From assembly GCA_016185245.1 (NCBI GenBank), contig JACPNZ010000008.1:43086-107085 (forward strand): a stretch of 64,000 bases of DNA, written 5' to 3'. Positions 50,651 to 60,732 of the stretch are shown piece after piece. This DNA is from Hyphomicrobiales bacterium. GTDB lineage: Bacteria; Pseudomonadota; Alphaproteobacteria; Rhizobiales; Aestuariivirgaceae. A model generated the notes under the pieces. The model worked only from the letters and a program-made list of their open reading frames with translations, was not told where the DNA came from and made no database searches. A program made the translations under genes and the position numbers. Each line of letters starts with the position of its first letter. Position 1 is the stretch's first letter.

Positions 50651-52051
50651 TCACGAGGCGGCGCTCGCCGCAGCGGCCTCGGCGTGGGGGGGCATGCTGG
50701 CTCCCACGACGCGGTTCCGGCCGCTGGCTTTGCCATGATAGAGGGCGAGATCGGCGGACTTGACCAAGTCCGACTGGTTTGCCCCGTGTTCGGGAGCCTG
50801 AGCGACGCCGGCCGACATGGTGATGGCGCCGAGCCGCTGCCCGTGATGCACCACCGACAGGACTTCGACCGCCCGCCGCAGATCCTCGGCACGTTCAATG
50901 GCCGCGGCCAGCGGAACGTCCGGCAGAAAGACGATAAACTCCTCGCCGCCATAGCGGGCGACGATTTCCGTCGGCCGAACCCAGCGCAACAGCAGCGAGC
51001 CCATGGCGACGAGCAGCGCGTCGCCGGCGTCGTGGCCATGCACGTCGTTGAACTTCTTGAAATGGTCGATGTCGAACAGCACGACGCTCGCCGGCGACGA
51101 CACGCTGGCCGCCCGGTCAAGCTCACGCTGCAGGGTTTCCAGCAGATACCGGCGATTGAACAGCCCGGTTAACGGATCGCGCAGGGCCTGGTGGCGCAGC
51201 GCCTCGCGCAGCTGGATGTTGGAAATGGCGAGCGCCAGGTGCTCGGCGATCGTGTTCAGGAACTCGGCGCGCTCGGTTTCGTCGTCGCTGCTGCGCCGGT
51301 TGGTAGGCGCCTGCCGGTCGCCATCATGGAGGAAGAAGGATCCCAGGGCCTCGCCGTTGGCCATCAGCGGAATGCAGTGGTACTGCCCTTCCTGGCCGAT
51401 CTCGGCATGGGTGCAAAACACCGCATCCTGCCCGTGCCGGGCCTTGAGCGCCCGGCCGCAGCGCAGCGACCAGCAGCTTTGCGGGGCGAAGGTTTCCTCG
51501 AAACTCTGTCCGGTGCCCCATTCGAGCACCCGCTTCATGCAGTTGCGCGAGTGATTCATCAGATAGATGGCGCCGGAGGCGCCGGGCAAGAGCCGCTGCA
51601 GCTGCTTCCTGGCCACCCCATAGGCCTCCTCCAGGTTGTCGCAGGCCGGCAGGAGCCTTGTGAGCTCGGCAAGCTCGGAGATTTCCAGCTGCTTGTTTCT
51701 GATGGCCGTAAGGCTCTCGGCCAGCCGGACATTTGCCTGGGCGATTTCGGCCGTGCGGTCCTCGACGCGCCGTTCGAGGTCGGCGCGCTCGGCGAGCAGG
51801 ATCCGCTCAACCTCTTTGAGTCTCCGGTTCTTCTCCAATACCGGCCGGAAGACGCCAAAATAGACCATGGGAAAGACGATGATCGACAGCGACAGGGGGT
51901 CAGCGATATTGACCCACATGCTTCCCCGGAGAGCGAGATTCTGCAGCACGATCATGATCGCCAGCTCGCCGAAGAAAATGGCGGCAACGACGATCAAGAG
52001 AAGCTTTAGGGCCTGGTTCCTCGGCCCGTTCCCGTTCGACCCGGACTCCAT
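50651..52051 (-). CDS. Diguanylate cyclase with two membrane helices and GAF domain
   Basis: A 466-residue protein from the ATG at 52051 (MESGSNGNGPRNQ), with GAGGAAAGCG before it. Two membrane helices (about 15-35 and 45-62), a coiled coil (about 68-115, VEDRTAEIAQANVRLAESL), a GAF-like sensor (about 130-280) and a C-terminal GGDEF domain. The active motif is GGEEF at 368-372. The allosteric I-site should be RxxD at 359-362 but reads RPTE, so product inhibition may be weak. It is flanked by the ubiA fragment and the intact ubiA, and its start is 185 bases from ubiA. Confidence 0.93.
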   Translation of the reverse strand: MESGSNGNGPRNQALKLLLIVVAAIFFGELAIMIVLQNLALRGSMWVNIADPLSLSIIVFPMVYFGVFRPVLEKNRRLKEVERILLAERADLERRVEDRTAEIAQANVRLAESLTAIRNKQLEISELAELTRLLPACDNLEEAYGVARKQLQRLLPGASGAIYLMNHSRNCMKRVLEWGTGQSFEETFAPQSCWSLRCGRALKARHGQDAVFCTHAEIGQEGQYHCIPLMANGEALGSFFLHDGDRQAPTNRRSSDDETERAEFLNTIAEHLALAISNIQLREALRHQALRDPLTGLFNRRYLLETLQRELDRAASVSSPASVVLFDIDHFKKFNDVHGHDAGDALLVAMGSLLLRWVRPTEIVARYGGEEFIVFLPDVPLAAAIERAEDLRRAVEVLSVVHHGQRLGAITMSAGVAQAPEHGANQSDLVKSADLALYHGKASGRNRVVGASMPPHAEAAAASAAS

Positions 52052-52235
52052 CGCTTTCCTCACGTGCTGTCTAGTCGTTGTAGTCGCAAAGGAGGAGCAA
52101 CCCCTAAATTGCAGCGACAAGACGCCACAATTGTTTCGCCTATGGTTGTCAAATGGTGAACATTCTGGGGCATCGAAAGCCGGGCAGACCGCCAATGAGT
52201 AGCCATCGGCCCGTCCCCGGGCTACACCTTCGCCC

Positions 52236-53174
52236 ATGAGCGATGCCGACAGCCGAGACGGCCGGGTGGCGGATGCGGTGCGAGGGCACTGGGCCGACCG
52301 GCTGCTGCCGGAAGCCGTTCGTCCCTATGCGCGGCTTGCGCGGCTCGAACGCCCGATCGGATGGTGGCTGTTGCTCATCCCCTGCTGGTGGGGCCTCCTG
52401 CTGGCCCAGATCGCCCAGGGCAGTGGCTGGCCGAACCTGTGGTATGCGCTCCTCTTCCTCATCGGCTCGATCGTCATGCGCGGTGCCGGCTGCACCTTGA
52501 ACGACATCGTCGACCGCGACTTCGATGCGCAAGTGGCGCGCACCCGCTCCCGGCCCATCCCCTCGGGCCAGGTGAGTGTCCCGGCGGCCATCGTCTTTCT
52601 CGTGGCCCTCAGCCTTGCCGGCCTCGCGGTACTCCTCCAGTTCAACCGCTTCACCATCGCGCTGGGTGCTGCCTCCCTAGTCATCGTCGCCATCTATCCT
52701 CTGATGAAACGGGTGACCTACTGGCCCCAGCTCTTCCTGGGGCTTGCCTTCAACTGGGGGGCACTGGTGGGCTGGAGTGCCGTCGCGGGCTCGCTGTCGC
52801 TCCCGCCTCTCCTCCTCTACGCCGCCGGCATCTGCTGGACCCTGGCCTATGACACGATCTACGCCCACCAGGACAAGGAGGACGATGTGCTCATTGGCGT
52901 CAAGTCGACGGCGCTCAAATTCGGCACCGCCAGCCGCGGCTGGATCGCCCTCTTCTTCGCCGCCTTCCTTATCCTCACCGATGCCGCCCTGTGGCTTGCG
53001 GGAGCGGGCCCCATTGCCCATATGGGCGTGGCGGCGGCGGCACTCCATGCTGCCTGGCAGGTGACGCGCTTCGCCGACAATGACGCGGAACGCTGCCTTA
53101 AGCTGTTCCGCTCCAATAGAAACCTCGGATTGATCATCACCTTCGCGCTTCTCCTGGACCTCCTCATCCCATGA
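52236..53174 (+). CDS. ubiA: 4-hydroxybenzoate polyprenyltransferase
   Basis: Couples the polyprenyl chain to 4-hydroxybenzoate in ubiquinone synthesis; 312 residues, about eight to nine membrane helices. The first aspartate motif is NDIVDRDFDAQVARTRSRP and the second is YDTIYAHQDKEDD. The stop overlaps the pmbA start by four bases (ATGA). A damaged copy of its 5' part lies at 50481. Confidence 0.96.
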   Translation: MSDADSRDGRVADAVRGHWADRLLPEAVRPYARLARLERPIGWWLLLIPCWWGLLLAQIAQGSGWPNLWYALLFLIGSIVMRGAGCTLNDIVDRDFDAQVARTRSRPIPSGQVSVPAAIVFLVALSLAGLAVLLQFNRFTIALGAASLVIVAIYPLMKRVTYWPQLFLGLAFNWGALVGWSAVAGSLSLPPLLLYAAGICWTLAYDTIYAHQDKEDDVLIGVKSTALKFGTASRGWIALFFAAFLILTDAALWLAGAGPIAHMGVAAAALHAAWQVTRFADNDAERCLKLFRSNRNLGLIITFALLLDLLIP

Positions 53175-54508
53175 CCGACGATCTTCTCAACATCGCCGCC
53201 GATGCGGTGGCCATTGCCCGCAAACTGGGTGCTACCGCCGCCGAGGCGCTGGCCGTCGACCGGCGCGGCACCGACATCGAAATCCGCGACGGCGCCATCG
53301 AGAAGCTCGAGCAGGCCGAGGCCCGCGAGATCGGCCTCAGGGTCTTCGCCGGCCAGTCCTCGGCCATCATTTCAGGAAGCGTGTTGACGAGGGACGCCAT
53401 CACCCGGCTGGCCGAGACCGCCCTCGCCATGGCCAAGCTCGCACCCCCCGATCCCTTCGCCGGCATCGCCGAGCCCGATCAGCTTGCCACCTCCTTCCCC
53501 GACCTCGATCTCGTTTCCGAACGTCTGCCGTCGCCCGCCGAACTCGAAGCGCTGGCACGGAGCGCCGAAGACGCCGCCCTTGCCGTCAAGGGTGTGACCA
53601 AATCGAGCGGGGCCGATGCCTCGGCCGGCGACCGCACCATTGCGCTGGCCATCTCCAACGGCTTTGCCCGGGCCTACCGTAGGACCGGCGTCTCGGTCAG
53701 CGTTTCGGCGATCGCCGGCGACAGCACCCGCATGGAGCGCGACTATGACTATTCGAGTGCGGTCCATCTGGCCGATCTCGAAAGCCCCGAAATCGTCGGC
53801 CGCCGGGCCGGCGAACGGGCGGCGAAGCGTCTCCATCCGCGCAAGGTGAAATCGGAAACTCTTCCCGTCATCTTCGACAAGCGGGTGGCGGCGGGACTGG
53901 TCGGCCATCTGCTCGCCGGCATCAATGGCTCAGCCATCGCCCGCGGCACCAGCTTCTTGAAGGACAAGCTGGGCCAGGCGCTGTTCGGCCCTCATGTCGC
54001 CATCGTCGAAGACCCGTTCCGGTCCCGCGGCCTTGCATCGCGGCCCTTCGACGGCGAGGGCCTGGCGGGCGCCAGGCGCAATCTGATCGATGCTGGCCAT
54101 CTCACCACCTGGCTTCTCGATTTGCGTTCGGCCCGGCAACTGGGCCTTAAGCCTGCGGGCGGCGGCGCCCGCGGACTGGGCTCGCCACCCTCGCCTGCTT
54201 CATCCAACGTTTATCTGGAGGCCGGCACAAGTTCCCCCAATGAGCTGCTCAGTCACGTCAATCGCGGGCTCTATGTGACGGAACTGATCGGATCGAGCAT
54301 CAACATGGTGACGGGCGACTACAGCCGGGGCGCCTCGGGCTTCTGGATCGACAATGGCGAACTTAGCTTTCCGGTGAGCGAGATCACCATCGCCGGCAAT
54401 CTCCTCGACATGTTCGGCTCCTTGACACCGGCCGACGATCTGGAATTCCGCTCCAGCGTCAATGCGCCGACAGTGCTGGTGGAGGGCCTCACCCTTGCCG
54501 GGCTCTGA
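53171..54508 (+). CDS. pmbA: TldE/PmbA family metalloprotease subunit
   Basis: A 445-residue partner of TldD. It lacks the HExxxH metal motif, as expected for TldE, and has the typical GTSFLKDKLGQALFG segment and the VTGDYSRGASGFWIDNGEL end. It starts in an ATGA overlap with ubiA and overlaps the next gene by 14 bases. Confidence 0.93.
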   Translation: MTDDLLNIAADAVAIARKLGATAAEALAVDRRGTDIEIRDGAIEKLEQAEAREIGLRVFAGQSSAIISGSVLTRDAITRLAETALAMAKLAPPDPFAGIAEPDQLATSFPDLDLVSERLPSPAELEALARSAEDAALAVKGVTKSSGADASAGDRTIALAISNGFARAYRRTGVSVSVSAIAGDSTRMERDYDYSSAVHLADLESPEIVGRRAGERAAKRLHPRKVKSETLPVIFDKRVAAGLVGHLLAGINGSAIARGTSFLKDKLGQALFGPHVAIVEDPFRSRGLASRPFDGEGLAGARRNLIDAGHLTTWLLDLRSARQLGLKPAGGGARGLGSPPSPASSNVYLEAGTSSPNELLSHVNRGLYVTELIGSSINMVTGDYSRGASGFWIDNGELSFPVSEITIAGNLLDMFGSLTPADDLEFRSSVNAPTVLVEGLTLAGL

Positions 54509-55280
54509 GGCCTTGCAGCGCGACGCCGAACTCCTGTTCGAAGTGGTGCGCGAGGCCGGCCAACTCGCCTTGACCCTGCTCCGCCAGCAGGTCAGGCGCT
54601 GGTCGAAGAGCGACGGCACGCCGGTCACCGAAGCCGACATCAGGGTCGACGCCCTGCTGCGCTCCAAGCTCCAGGCAAGGCGGCCCGCCTATGGCTGGCT
54701 CTCCGAGGAAACCCCCGATGACCGCCAGCGGCTGGCCTGCGACCGCATGTGGATCGCCGACCCGATCGACGGCACCCGCGATTTCATCGCCGGCGGCACC
54801 AACTGGTGCATCGCCGTGGCCCTGATCGCCGAGGGGAGGCCCACGGCCGCCGCGATCTATCGTCCGGCCACGGAGGATTTCTACTGGGCGATCGAGGGCA
54901 AGGGCGCCCATCGCAACGGCGAGACGCTGGCAACGAGTGCCGGCCGGTCGCTGGCCGGAGCCCGGGTGGTGGGAAGCCGCAACTCGCTCGCTCTCTTGGC
55001 CGCCCATGGCATCGAGCCGGTGGCCTCGGGCTCGCTGCCTTTGCAACTGCGCCTGGCCCAGGTGGCATCGGGCGAGGTCGATGCCGCCGTCTCGGTCGGC
55101 CACAAGAACGACTGGGACCTCGCCGCCGGCGATCTCCTGGTGGCTGAGGCCGGCGGCTGCGCCGTCGATGTGGCCGGCAAACCTTACATTTACAACCGCG
55201 AAGCGACTTGGCAGCAGGGCATGATCGCCACCGGCCAGGCCCGGCGCGTCGCCCTTACCGAGGCCCTGAGAAAACCATGA
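54495..55280 (+). CDS. 3'(2'),5'-bisphosphate nucleotidase CysQ / inositol monophosphatase family
   Basis: A 261-residue Mg-dependent phosphatase. I use TTG 54495 as the start because GGAGGG is 8 bases before it; this overlaps pmbA by 14 bases. Metal ligands are in SEETPDD (Glu), ADPIDGTRDFIAGG (Asp-Asp pair) and NDWDLAAGDLLVAEAGG (Asp). CysQ removes the 3'-phosphate from PAP formed in sulfate assimilation; inositol phosphatase activity is a plausible alternative. Confidence 0.9.
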   Translation: MPGSEALQRDAELLFEVVREAGQLALTLLRQQVRRWSKSDGTPVTEADIRVDALLRSKLQARRPAYGWLSEETPDDRQRLACDRMWIADPIDGTRDFIAGGTNWCIAVALIAEGRPTAAAIYRPATEDFYWAIEGKGAHRNGETLATSAGRSLAGARVVGSRNSLALLAAHGIEPVASGSLPLQLRLAQVASGEVDAAVSVGHKNDWDLAAGDLLVAEAGGCAVDVAGKPYIYNREATWQQGMIATGQARRVALTEALRKP

Positions 55281-55528
55281 GCAAGCAGCTTCTCCACCTG
55301 GTGTTCGGCGGCGAGCTTGGCGACGTGAAGGGCGTCGACTTCAAGGACCTCTCGGCACTCGACGTGGTGGGCTTCTATCCCAACTACGCCGCGGCCCACC
55401 GGGCCTGGCAGGCCAAGGCGCGGGAAACCATCGACAATGCCCAGATGCGCTACTTCATCGTCCATCTCCACCGCCTGCTCGATCCGGCGACGGACGTGGC
55501 AAAGAAGAAGACGCGGAAGAAGACGTAG
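55277..55528 (+). CDS. DUF4170 small protein
   Basis: An 83-residue protein with the start in an ATGA overlap with the CysQ stop. Core motifs are LLHLVFGGELGDV, LDVVGFYPNYAAAHRAWQAKA and RYFIVHLHRLLDP, then a Lys-rich tail. DUF4170 is confined to alphaproteobacteria and in those I recall sits after cysQ and before waaA/lpxK for lipid A. Here the next gene is ribF on the opposite strand. Function unknown. Confidence 0.88.
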   Translation: MSKQLLHLVFGGELGDVKGVDFKDLSALDVVGFYPNYAAAHRAWQAKARETIDNAQMRYFIVHLHRLLDPATDVAKKKTRKKT

Positions 55529-55548
55529 GATGGAGCTCTTCTACCGGC

Positions 55549-56556
55549 CTAAATCCTCCCCTCCTCCTGCAACCTCCCCAAGGGAAACGCGGCGAGCGCC
55601 TTGTCTACGGCGGCGCGGGCGATGATCGCCTCGGCCTCGGCGCAGTCCTTACGCATCTGTTCGGTCAGTTCGGCCACCGTCTCGAAGCGCCGGTCGGGGC
55701 GGATTAAGTCGACGAGTTCGACCAGCAATGTCTTGCCATAGAGATCGCCGTCGAAGCCGATCAGATAGACTTCGAGAAAGGTCCGGTCGCTGTCGAAGGT
55801 CGGGCGGTTGCCGAAATAACCGGCCCCGGTCCAGAAACTCCCGCCGGTGACACCCGCCTCACGCACCCTCACTCCATAGATGCCGCGGAACGGCTCGGCT
55901 CCCGGTTCGAGCACGATGTTGACCGTCGGAAAGCCGATCGCCCGGCCCCGCTTGTCGCCCGGCACCACCTGGCCCAGCACCGTCCAGTAATAGCCCAGCT
56001 CATGGGCGGCGGCGGCGACATGGCCATGGCGCAGCGCCCGGCGGATCGAGCTCGACGAGAAGGGCGAATGCTGGTCGCCCTCGTCGGTCACCTGGTCGAC
56101 GATGGTGACGCCGAAACCGTGGGTCTCGCCGAAGCCCGCCATGGCGGCGGGGCTGCCCTTGCGGCCACGGCCGAAATGGAAATCATAGCCGGTGACCACG
56201 TGCGAAACGCCGAGCCGCGCCACCAGCTCGCGGGCCACGAAGTCGCCGGCCTCGAGATTGGAAAGCTCGGCATTGAAGTCGAGCACCGCCATGAAGCTCG
56301 CCCCCAGCGCGCTCACCAGCCGGGCCTTGAGGGCGGCGGGCGTCAGGCGGAACACCGGCTCGTCGGGCTTGAAGAAGCTGCGCGGGTGCGGCTCGAAGGT
56401 CAGAACCCCCCAGGGCCTTCCCGCCGCCTCCGCCATGCCGCGGGCGGTTCCGAGCAGCGTCTGATGGCCGCGGTGCATGCCGTCGAAATTGCCGATGGCC
56501 GCAACTCCGCCCTTGAGGCTGTCGGGAAACCTTTCGCCTGGGCCGATCAGCTGCAT
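55549..56556 (-). CDS. ribF: Bifunctional riboflavin kinase / FAD synthetase
   Basis: A 335-residue enzyme making FMN then FAD. The N-terminal FAD synthetase domain has AIGNFDGMHRGHQTLL (HxGH-type nucleotidyl motif); the C-terminal kinase has GRAIGFPTVNIV and the GRNRGEG-like FGNRPTFDSD segment. It starts with MQLIGPGERFPDSLKGG. 13 bases separate it from the HAD gene start-side neighbour on the same strand. Confidence 0.96.
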   Translation of the reverse strand: MQLIGPGERFPDSLKGGVAAIGNFDGMHRGHQTLLGTARGMAEAAGRPWGVLTFEPHPRSFFKPDEPVFRLTPAALKARLVSALGASFMAVLDFNAELSNLEAGDFVARELVARLGVSHVVTGYDFHFGRGRKGSPAAMAGFGETHGFGVTIVDQVTDEGDQHSPFSSSSIRRALRHGHVAAAAHELGYYWTVLGQVVPGDKRGRAIGFPTVNIVLEPGAEPFRGIYGVRVREAGVTGGSFWTGAGYFGNRPTFDSDRTFLEVYLIGFDGDLYGKTLLVELVDLIRPDRRFETVAELTEQMRKDCAEAEAIIARAAVDKALAAFPLGRLQEEGRI

Positions 56557-56569
56557 CGAAACCTTTCCG

Positions 56570-57397
56570 TCATGGCCAGTCGAGGGAGCCCAGGGTCGCT
56601 ACGATGCGGGCCTCGGGCACCCTCGCCCTCACCTCCCGCTCTGCCACATCGAGGCCGGCTCCGCCATCGGTGATGCCGTCGGCGACCAGCAGGGCGGCAA
56701 GGCCGAAATCGGCGGCCCCCTTGATGTCGGTGTCGGGGCCGTCGCCGATCGCCAGCACTTGCGCCAGGCCGAAGGGCTTGCCCCGCGCCCGCCGGGCTTC
56801 CTCCAGCGCCAGCTCATAGATCGGCCGGTAGGGCTTGCCGGCCATCAGCACCTCGCCGCCCAGCGCCTGATAGCGTTCGGCCAGCGCCCCGGCGCAGTAC
56901 AAGATACGCTCGCCCTTCCTGACGATCCGGTCGGGATTGGCGCAGATCATGGTGAGGCCTAGTCCCTTCATCTCGCCAAGCAGCCGGTCATAGTCCTCGA
57001 GCCTGTCGTTCACATCGTCGAACAGGCCGGTGCACAAAACCGCTTTAGCTTCCGCCAATGGCACCCGCGCCACCTCGAGGCCGGCGAAGATCGATGCACT
57101 GCGCTCGTGCCCCACATGATAGACCTTGCCGCCGCCGTGGCTCAGCATCAGCGTCCGGGTCACGTCGCCCGAGGTGACGGTGGCATCATGGCTTTGCCAG
57201 TCGACACCCAACTCGGTGAGTTGGGCTTCGACGCCGGGTCCGGTGCGCGGCGAATTGGTGATGAGGATAACGGTGCCGCCCTCCCGGCGGTGGCGGGCGA
57301 GTGCGGCAGTGGCGTCGGTGTTGGGCCGCACCCCGTCATGCACCACGCCCCAGACATCGCACAGCCAGACCGGATAGCGCTCGGAGAACTCACGCAT
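56570..57397 (-). CDS. TIGR01459-type HAD hydrolase
   Basis: A 275-residue HAD of subfamily IIA from the ATG at 57397 (MREFSERYPVWLCDVWG). Motif I is CDVWGVVHDG, motif II ITNSPRTG, motif III AGKPYRPIY and motif IV AIGDGPDTDIKGA. The family is alphaproteobacterial and of unknown substrate. It lies between the TipF-like gene and ribF, both on the same strand, and the three may form one transcript. Confidence 0.88.
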   Translation of the reverse strand: MREFSERYPVWLCDVWGVVHDGVRPNTDATAALARHRREGGTVILITNSPRTGPGVEAQLTELGVDWQSHDATVTSGDVTRTLMLSHGGGKVYHVGHERSASIFAGLEVARVPLAEAKAVLCTGLFDDVNDRLEDYDRLLGEMKGLGLTMICANPDRIVRKGERILYCAGALAERYQALGGEVLMAGKPYRPIYELALEEARRARGKPFGLAQVLAIGDGPDTDIKGAADFGLAALLVADGITDGGAGLDVAEREVRARVPEARIVATLGSLDWP

Positions 57398-57410
57398 GGG
57401 ACGCCGGCTG

Positions 57411-58577
57411 TCAGGCAGCCCGGCTGCGGGCGAAGTTACTGGCCTCGCGGCCCGCATCCTGGCGCACCCGGCGCGGCGGGGCGAAATAGGGGCCGCTGGC
57501 ATAGCGCGCCACTCGGGCCGCCGCCTGGGCCTCGACGGTTGAGCGCACCCCGCCGACGATGATCTGGAACTGCATGGCGCGGGCGAAGCGGGCGAATTCG
57601 GTCCAGGCGGAAGAAACCCCGAAGCCCGCATCGATGCTGTGGCCGTCGATGGTCAGGAATCTGGCGCCGAGCTGGCGCAGTGCCGCCAGATCGAGGCCGG
57701 CCACCGAGACTTCGCAAAGCGCCAGGGTGGCGCCGAGGCGGCCGAGCTTGGCCAGCCCCTCGATCCCGGCCCGGTCGAGCTGGGCGAGATCGGCCTGGGC
57801 GATCTCGAACACGATACCGGCCGCCGCATCGGCCTCGGCTTCGAGCGCGGCGGTCAGGCGCCCCACATCGGCGGCGGCCCTGAGAGTGGCCCCACTGAGC
57901 GGCACCATGACGCGCATCGCCGGATGCTTCACCTGCAGCCGGCGCAGCACCGGGAGCGTCAGCCGCAGCAGGTGCACATCAAGCGCCGGGCGCAGGCCGC
58001 CGCCATTGGCCTTGGCCATCAATTCGTCGTGGACGACCTCGCTGCCGTGCTCGTCGGCCATGTTGACCCGGGCCCGGTAATGGACGGTGACACCGGTTGC
58101 AAGTTCGATCAACGGCTCGAGCAGCAGGTCGAGGCGCTCCTGGGGCGGTGGCGGCACCGGGTTGGCGCGCGGCGGGGCCCGTTCGGCGGCGGGTTTCGGC
58201 GGCTGCGCCATATCCTTGGCCAGCGTCTGCACGCTGTCGCGCAGCGCCCGCACTTCCTGCAGGATGTCGTCGGGACTGCGGGCCGCGGGCCTCGTGAGCT
58301 GTTGTTCGATGCGCTCCAGGCGGGCGGCCGTGTCGGCGGCTCCCTCGGCCATGGTATCGAAGCTGCGGCCCTGGCTGGCCAGGCGGGAGGCGAGCTTCCG
58401 GTAGCGCGCCCCCTGGGCGAAGAGGGCCGCCATCTGGCCCGCCGCCAGAACCAGAACGGCGCCGGCCGGGATCAGGTTCTGCTGCCAGTTCGCCGCCAGC
58501 ATGGCGGCGGCAAAGCCGGCGGCCAGGGCGGCGAACAGCATGAGCCCCAGTACGGCCGGCCAATCCTGGCGTTGCAT
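57411..58577 (-). CDS. TipF-like EAL-domain protein, catalytic motif lost
   Basis: A 388-residue protein. Two membrane helices at residues 8-57, an Ala/Gln-rich coiled coil (58-130), a Pro-rich linker (PPRANPVPPPPQ) and an EAL-type domain (about 150-370). The phosphodiesterase signature ExLxR is missing: the corresponding region reads HYRARVNMADEHGSEVV, and the DDFG motif is absent, so hydrolysis is unlikely. This is the layout of Caulobacter TipF, a cyclic-di-GMP receptor needed to start flagellum assembly. Equivalence is inference. Confidence 0.8.
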   Translation of the reverse strand: MQRQDWPAVLGLMLFAALAAGFAAAMLAANWQQNLIPAGAVLVLAAGQMAALFAQGARYRKLASRLASQGRSFDTMAEGAADTAARLERIEQQLTRPAARSPDDILQEVRALRDSVQTLAKDMAQPPKPAAERAPPRANPVPPPPQERLDLLLEPLIELATGVTVHYRARVNMADEHGSEVVHDELMAKANGGGLRPALDVHLLRLTLPVLRRLQVKHPAMRVMVPLSGATLRAAADVGRLTAALEAEADAAAGIVFEIAQADLAQLDRAGIEGLAKLGRLGATLALCEVSVAGLDLAALRQLGARFLTIDGHSIDAGFGVSSAWTEFARFARAMQFQIIVGGVRSTVEAQAAARVARYASGPYFAPPRRVRQDAGREASNFARSRAA

Positions 58578-58614
58578 CGTGTCGAGCCTCCTCGGTTGCG
58601 GTCACGAATCATCA

Positions 58615-58643
58615 GGCCCGGAGAGTATCGCACTCTCCGGGCC
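58615..58643 (-). terminator. 12-bp perfect hairpin after the aminotransferase
   Basis: GGCCCGGAGAGT at 58615-58626 and its exact reverse complement at 58632-58643 with a 5-base loop. It follows the minus-strand aminotransferase stop by 26 bases. On the minus strand it is followed by TGATGATT, a poor T-tract. Confidence 0.6.
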
Positions 58644-58669
58644 GTGACTATCCGACGACGATGGCGGGA

Positions 58670-60028
<1,359 letters not shown>

Positions 60029-60159
60029 CTGACGGACTCCTTGGGCTCTATTGGCCTTCCATAGCAGAAAGGCCGGCCTCCGCGAAATGCACCAGCTTGC
60101 GGCGTTGCCGGGAGCCAGATTCGGAGTCAGGATCGGAGCGACTCAATGGAGTAGAACCC

Positions 60160-60732
60160 ATGCGCACCCCTGTCACCCTCGGTCTCGCCGCCGTCCTCGT
60201 GCTTGCCGCCGCACCGGTCCGGGCCGGGGAGGTCGCCGATGCCGCCGGCAAGGCCGAAGCGGCCATGGCAACCGGCAACTACCCCGAAGCCCTCAAGGCC
60301 ATCGATACGGCGCGCGACAAGGTGTGGGAGGCGATGCCGCTCAGCTTCTCGAACTACCTGTTCGTCGCCGGCGACCCGCAGGGCTATGGCGTCTACGACC
60401 CGCGGCTCAACGCCGTGTTCAAGCGCAGCGATCCGGTCATCATCTATACCGAGCAGGTGGGTTACGGCTATGCCCGTGACGGCGAACTTTACAAAGTCGA
60501 CCTCTCCCTCGATTTCGCGGTGAAGTCGGCCGATGGCAAGGTCCTTGCCGAGAACAAGGGCTTTGGCCTGCTGAACTTCCGCAGCCGGATTCCCAACAAG
60601 GAGTTCTACGGCAAGATCACCTATAATTTCTCCGGCCTGCAGCCGGGCAAATATGCGGTGACCACCACGGCGCATGACCTCACGACCGGCAAGACCGCCG
60701 ACTTCACCCTCGATTTCGAGCTGACCGACTGA
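60160..60732 (+). CDS. Secreted protein of unknown function
   Basis: A 190-residue protein from the ATG at 60160 (MRTPVTLGLAAVLVLAAAP). The first 22 residues are a signal peptide. The mature part has a short helical section (AAGKAEAAMATGNYPEALKAIDTARD) and then beta-strand-rich sequence with LFVAGDPQGYGVYDPRL, EQVGYGYARDGELYKVDLSLDF and a C-terminal TTAHDLTTGKTADFTLDFEL. I do not recognise a named family. It diverges from the aminotransferase and stands alone on the plus strand. Confidence 0.75.
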   Translation: MRTPVTLGLAAVLVLAAAPVRAGEVADAAGKAEAAMATGNYPEALKAIDTARDKVWEAMPLSFSNYLFVAGDPQGYGVYDPRLNAVFKRSDPVIIYTEQVGYGYARDGELYKVDLSLDFAVKSADGKVLAENKGFGLLNFRSRIPNKEFYGKITYNFSGLQPGKYAVTTTAHDLTTGKTADFTLDFELTD

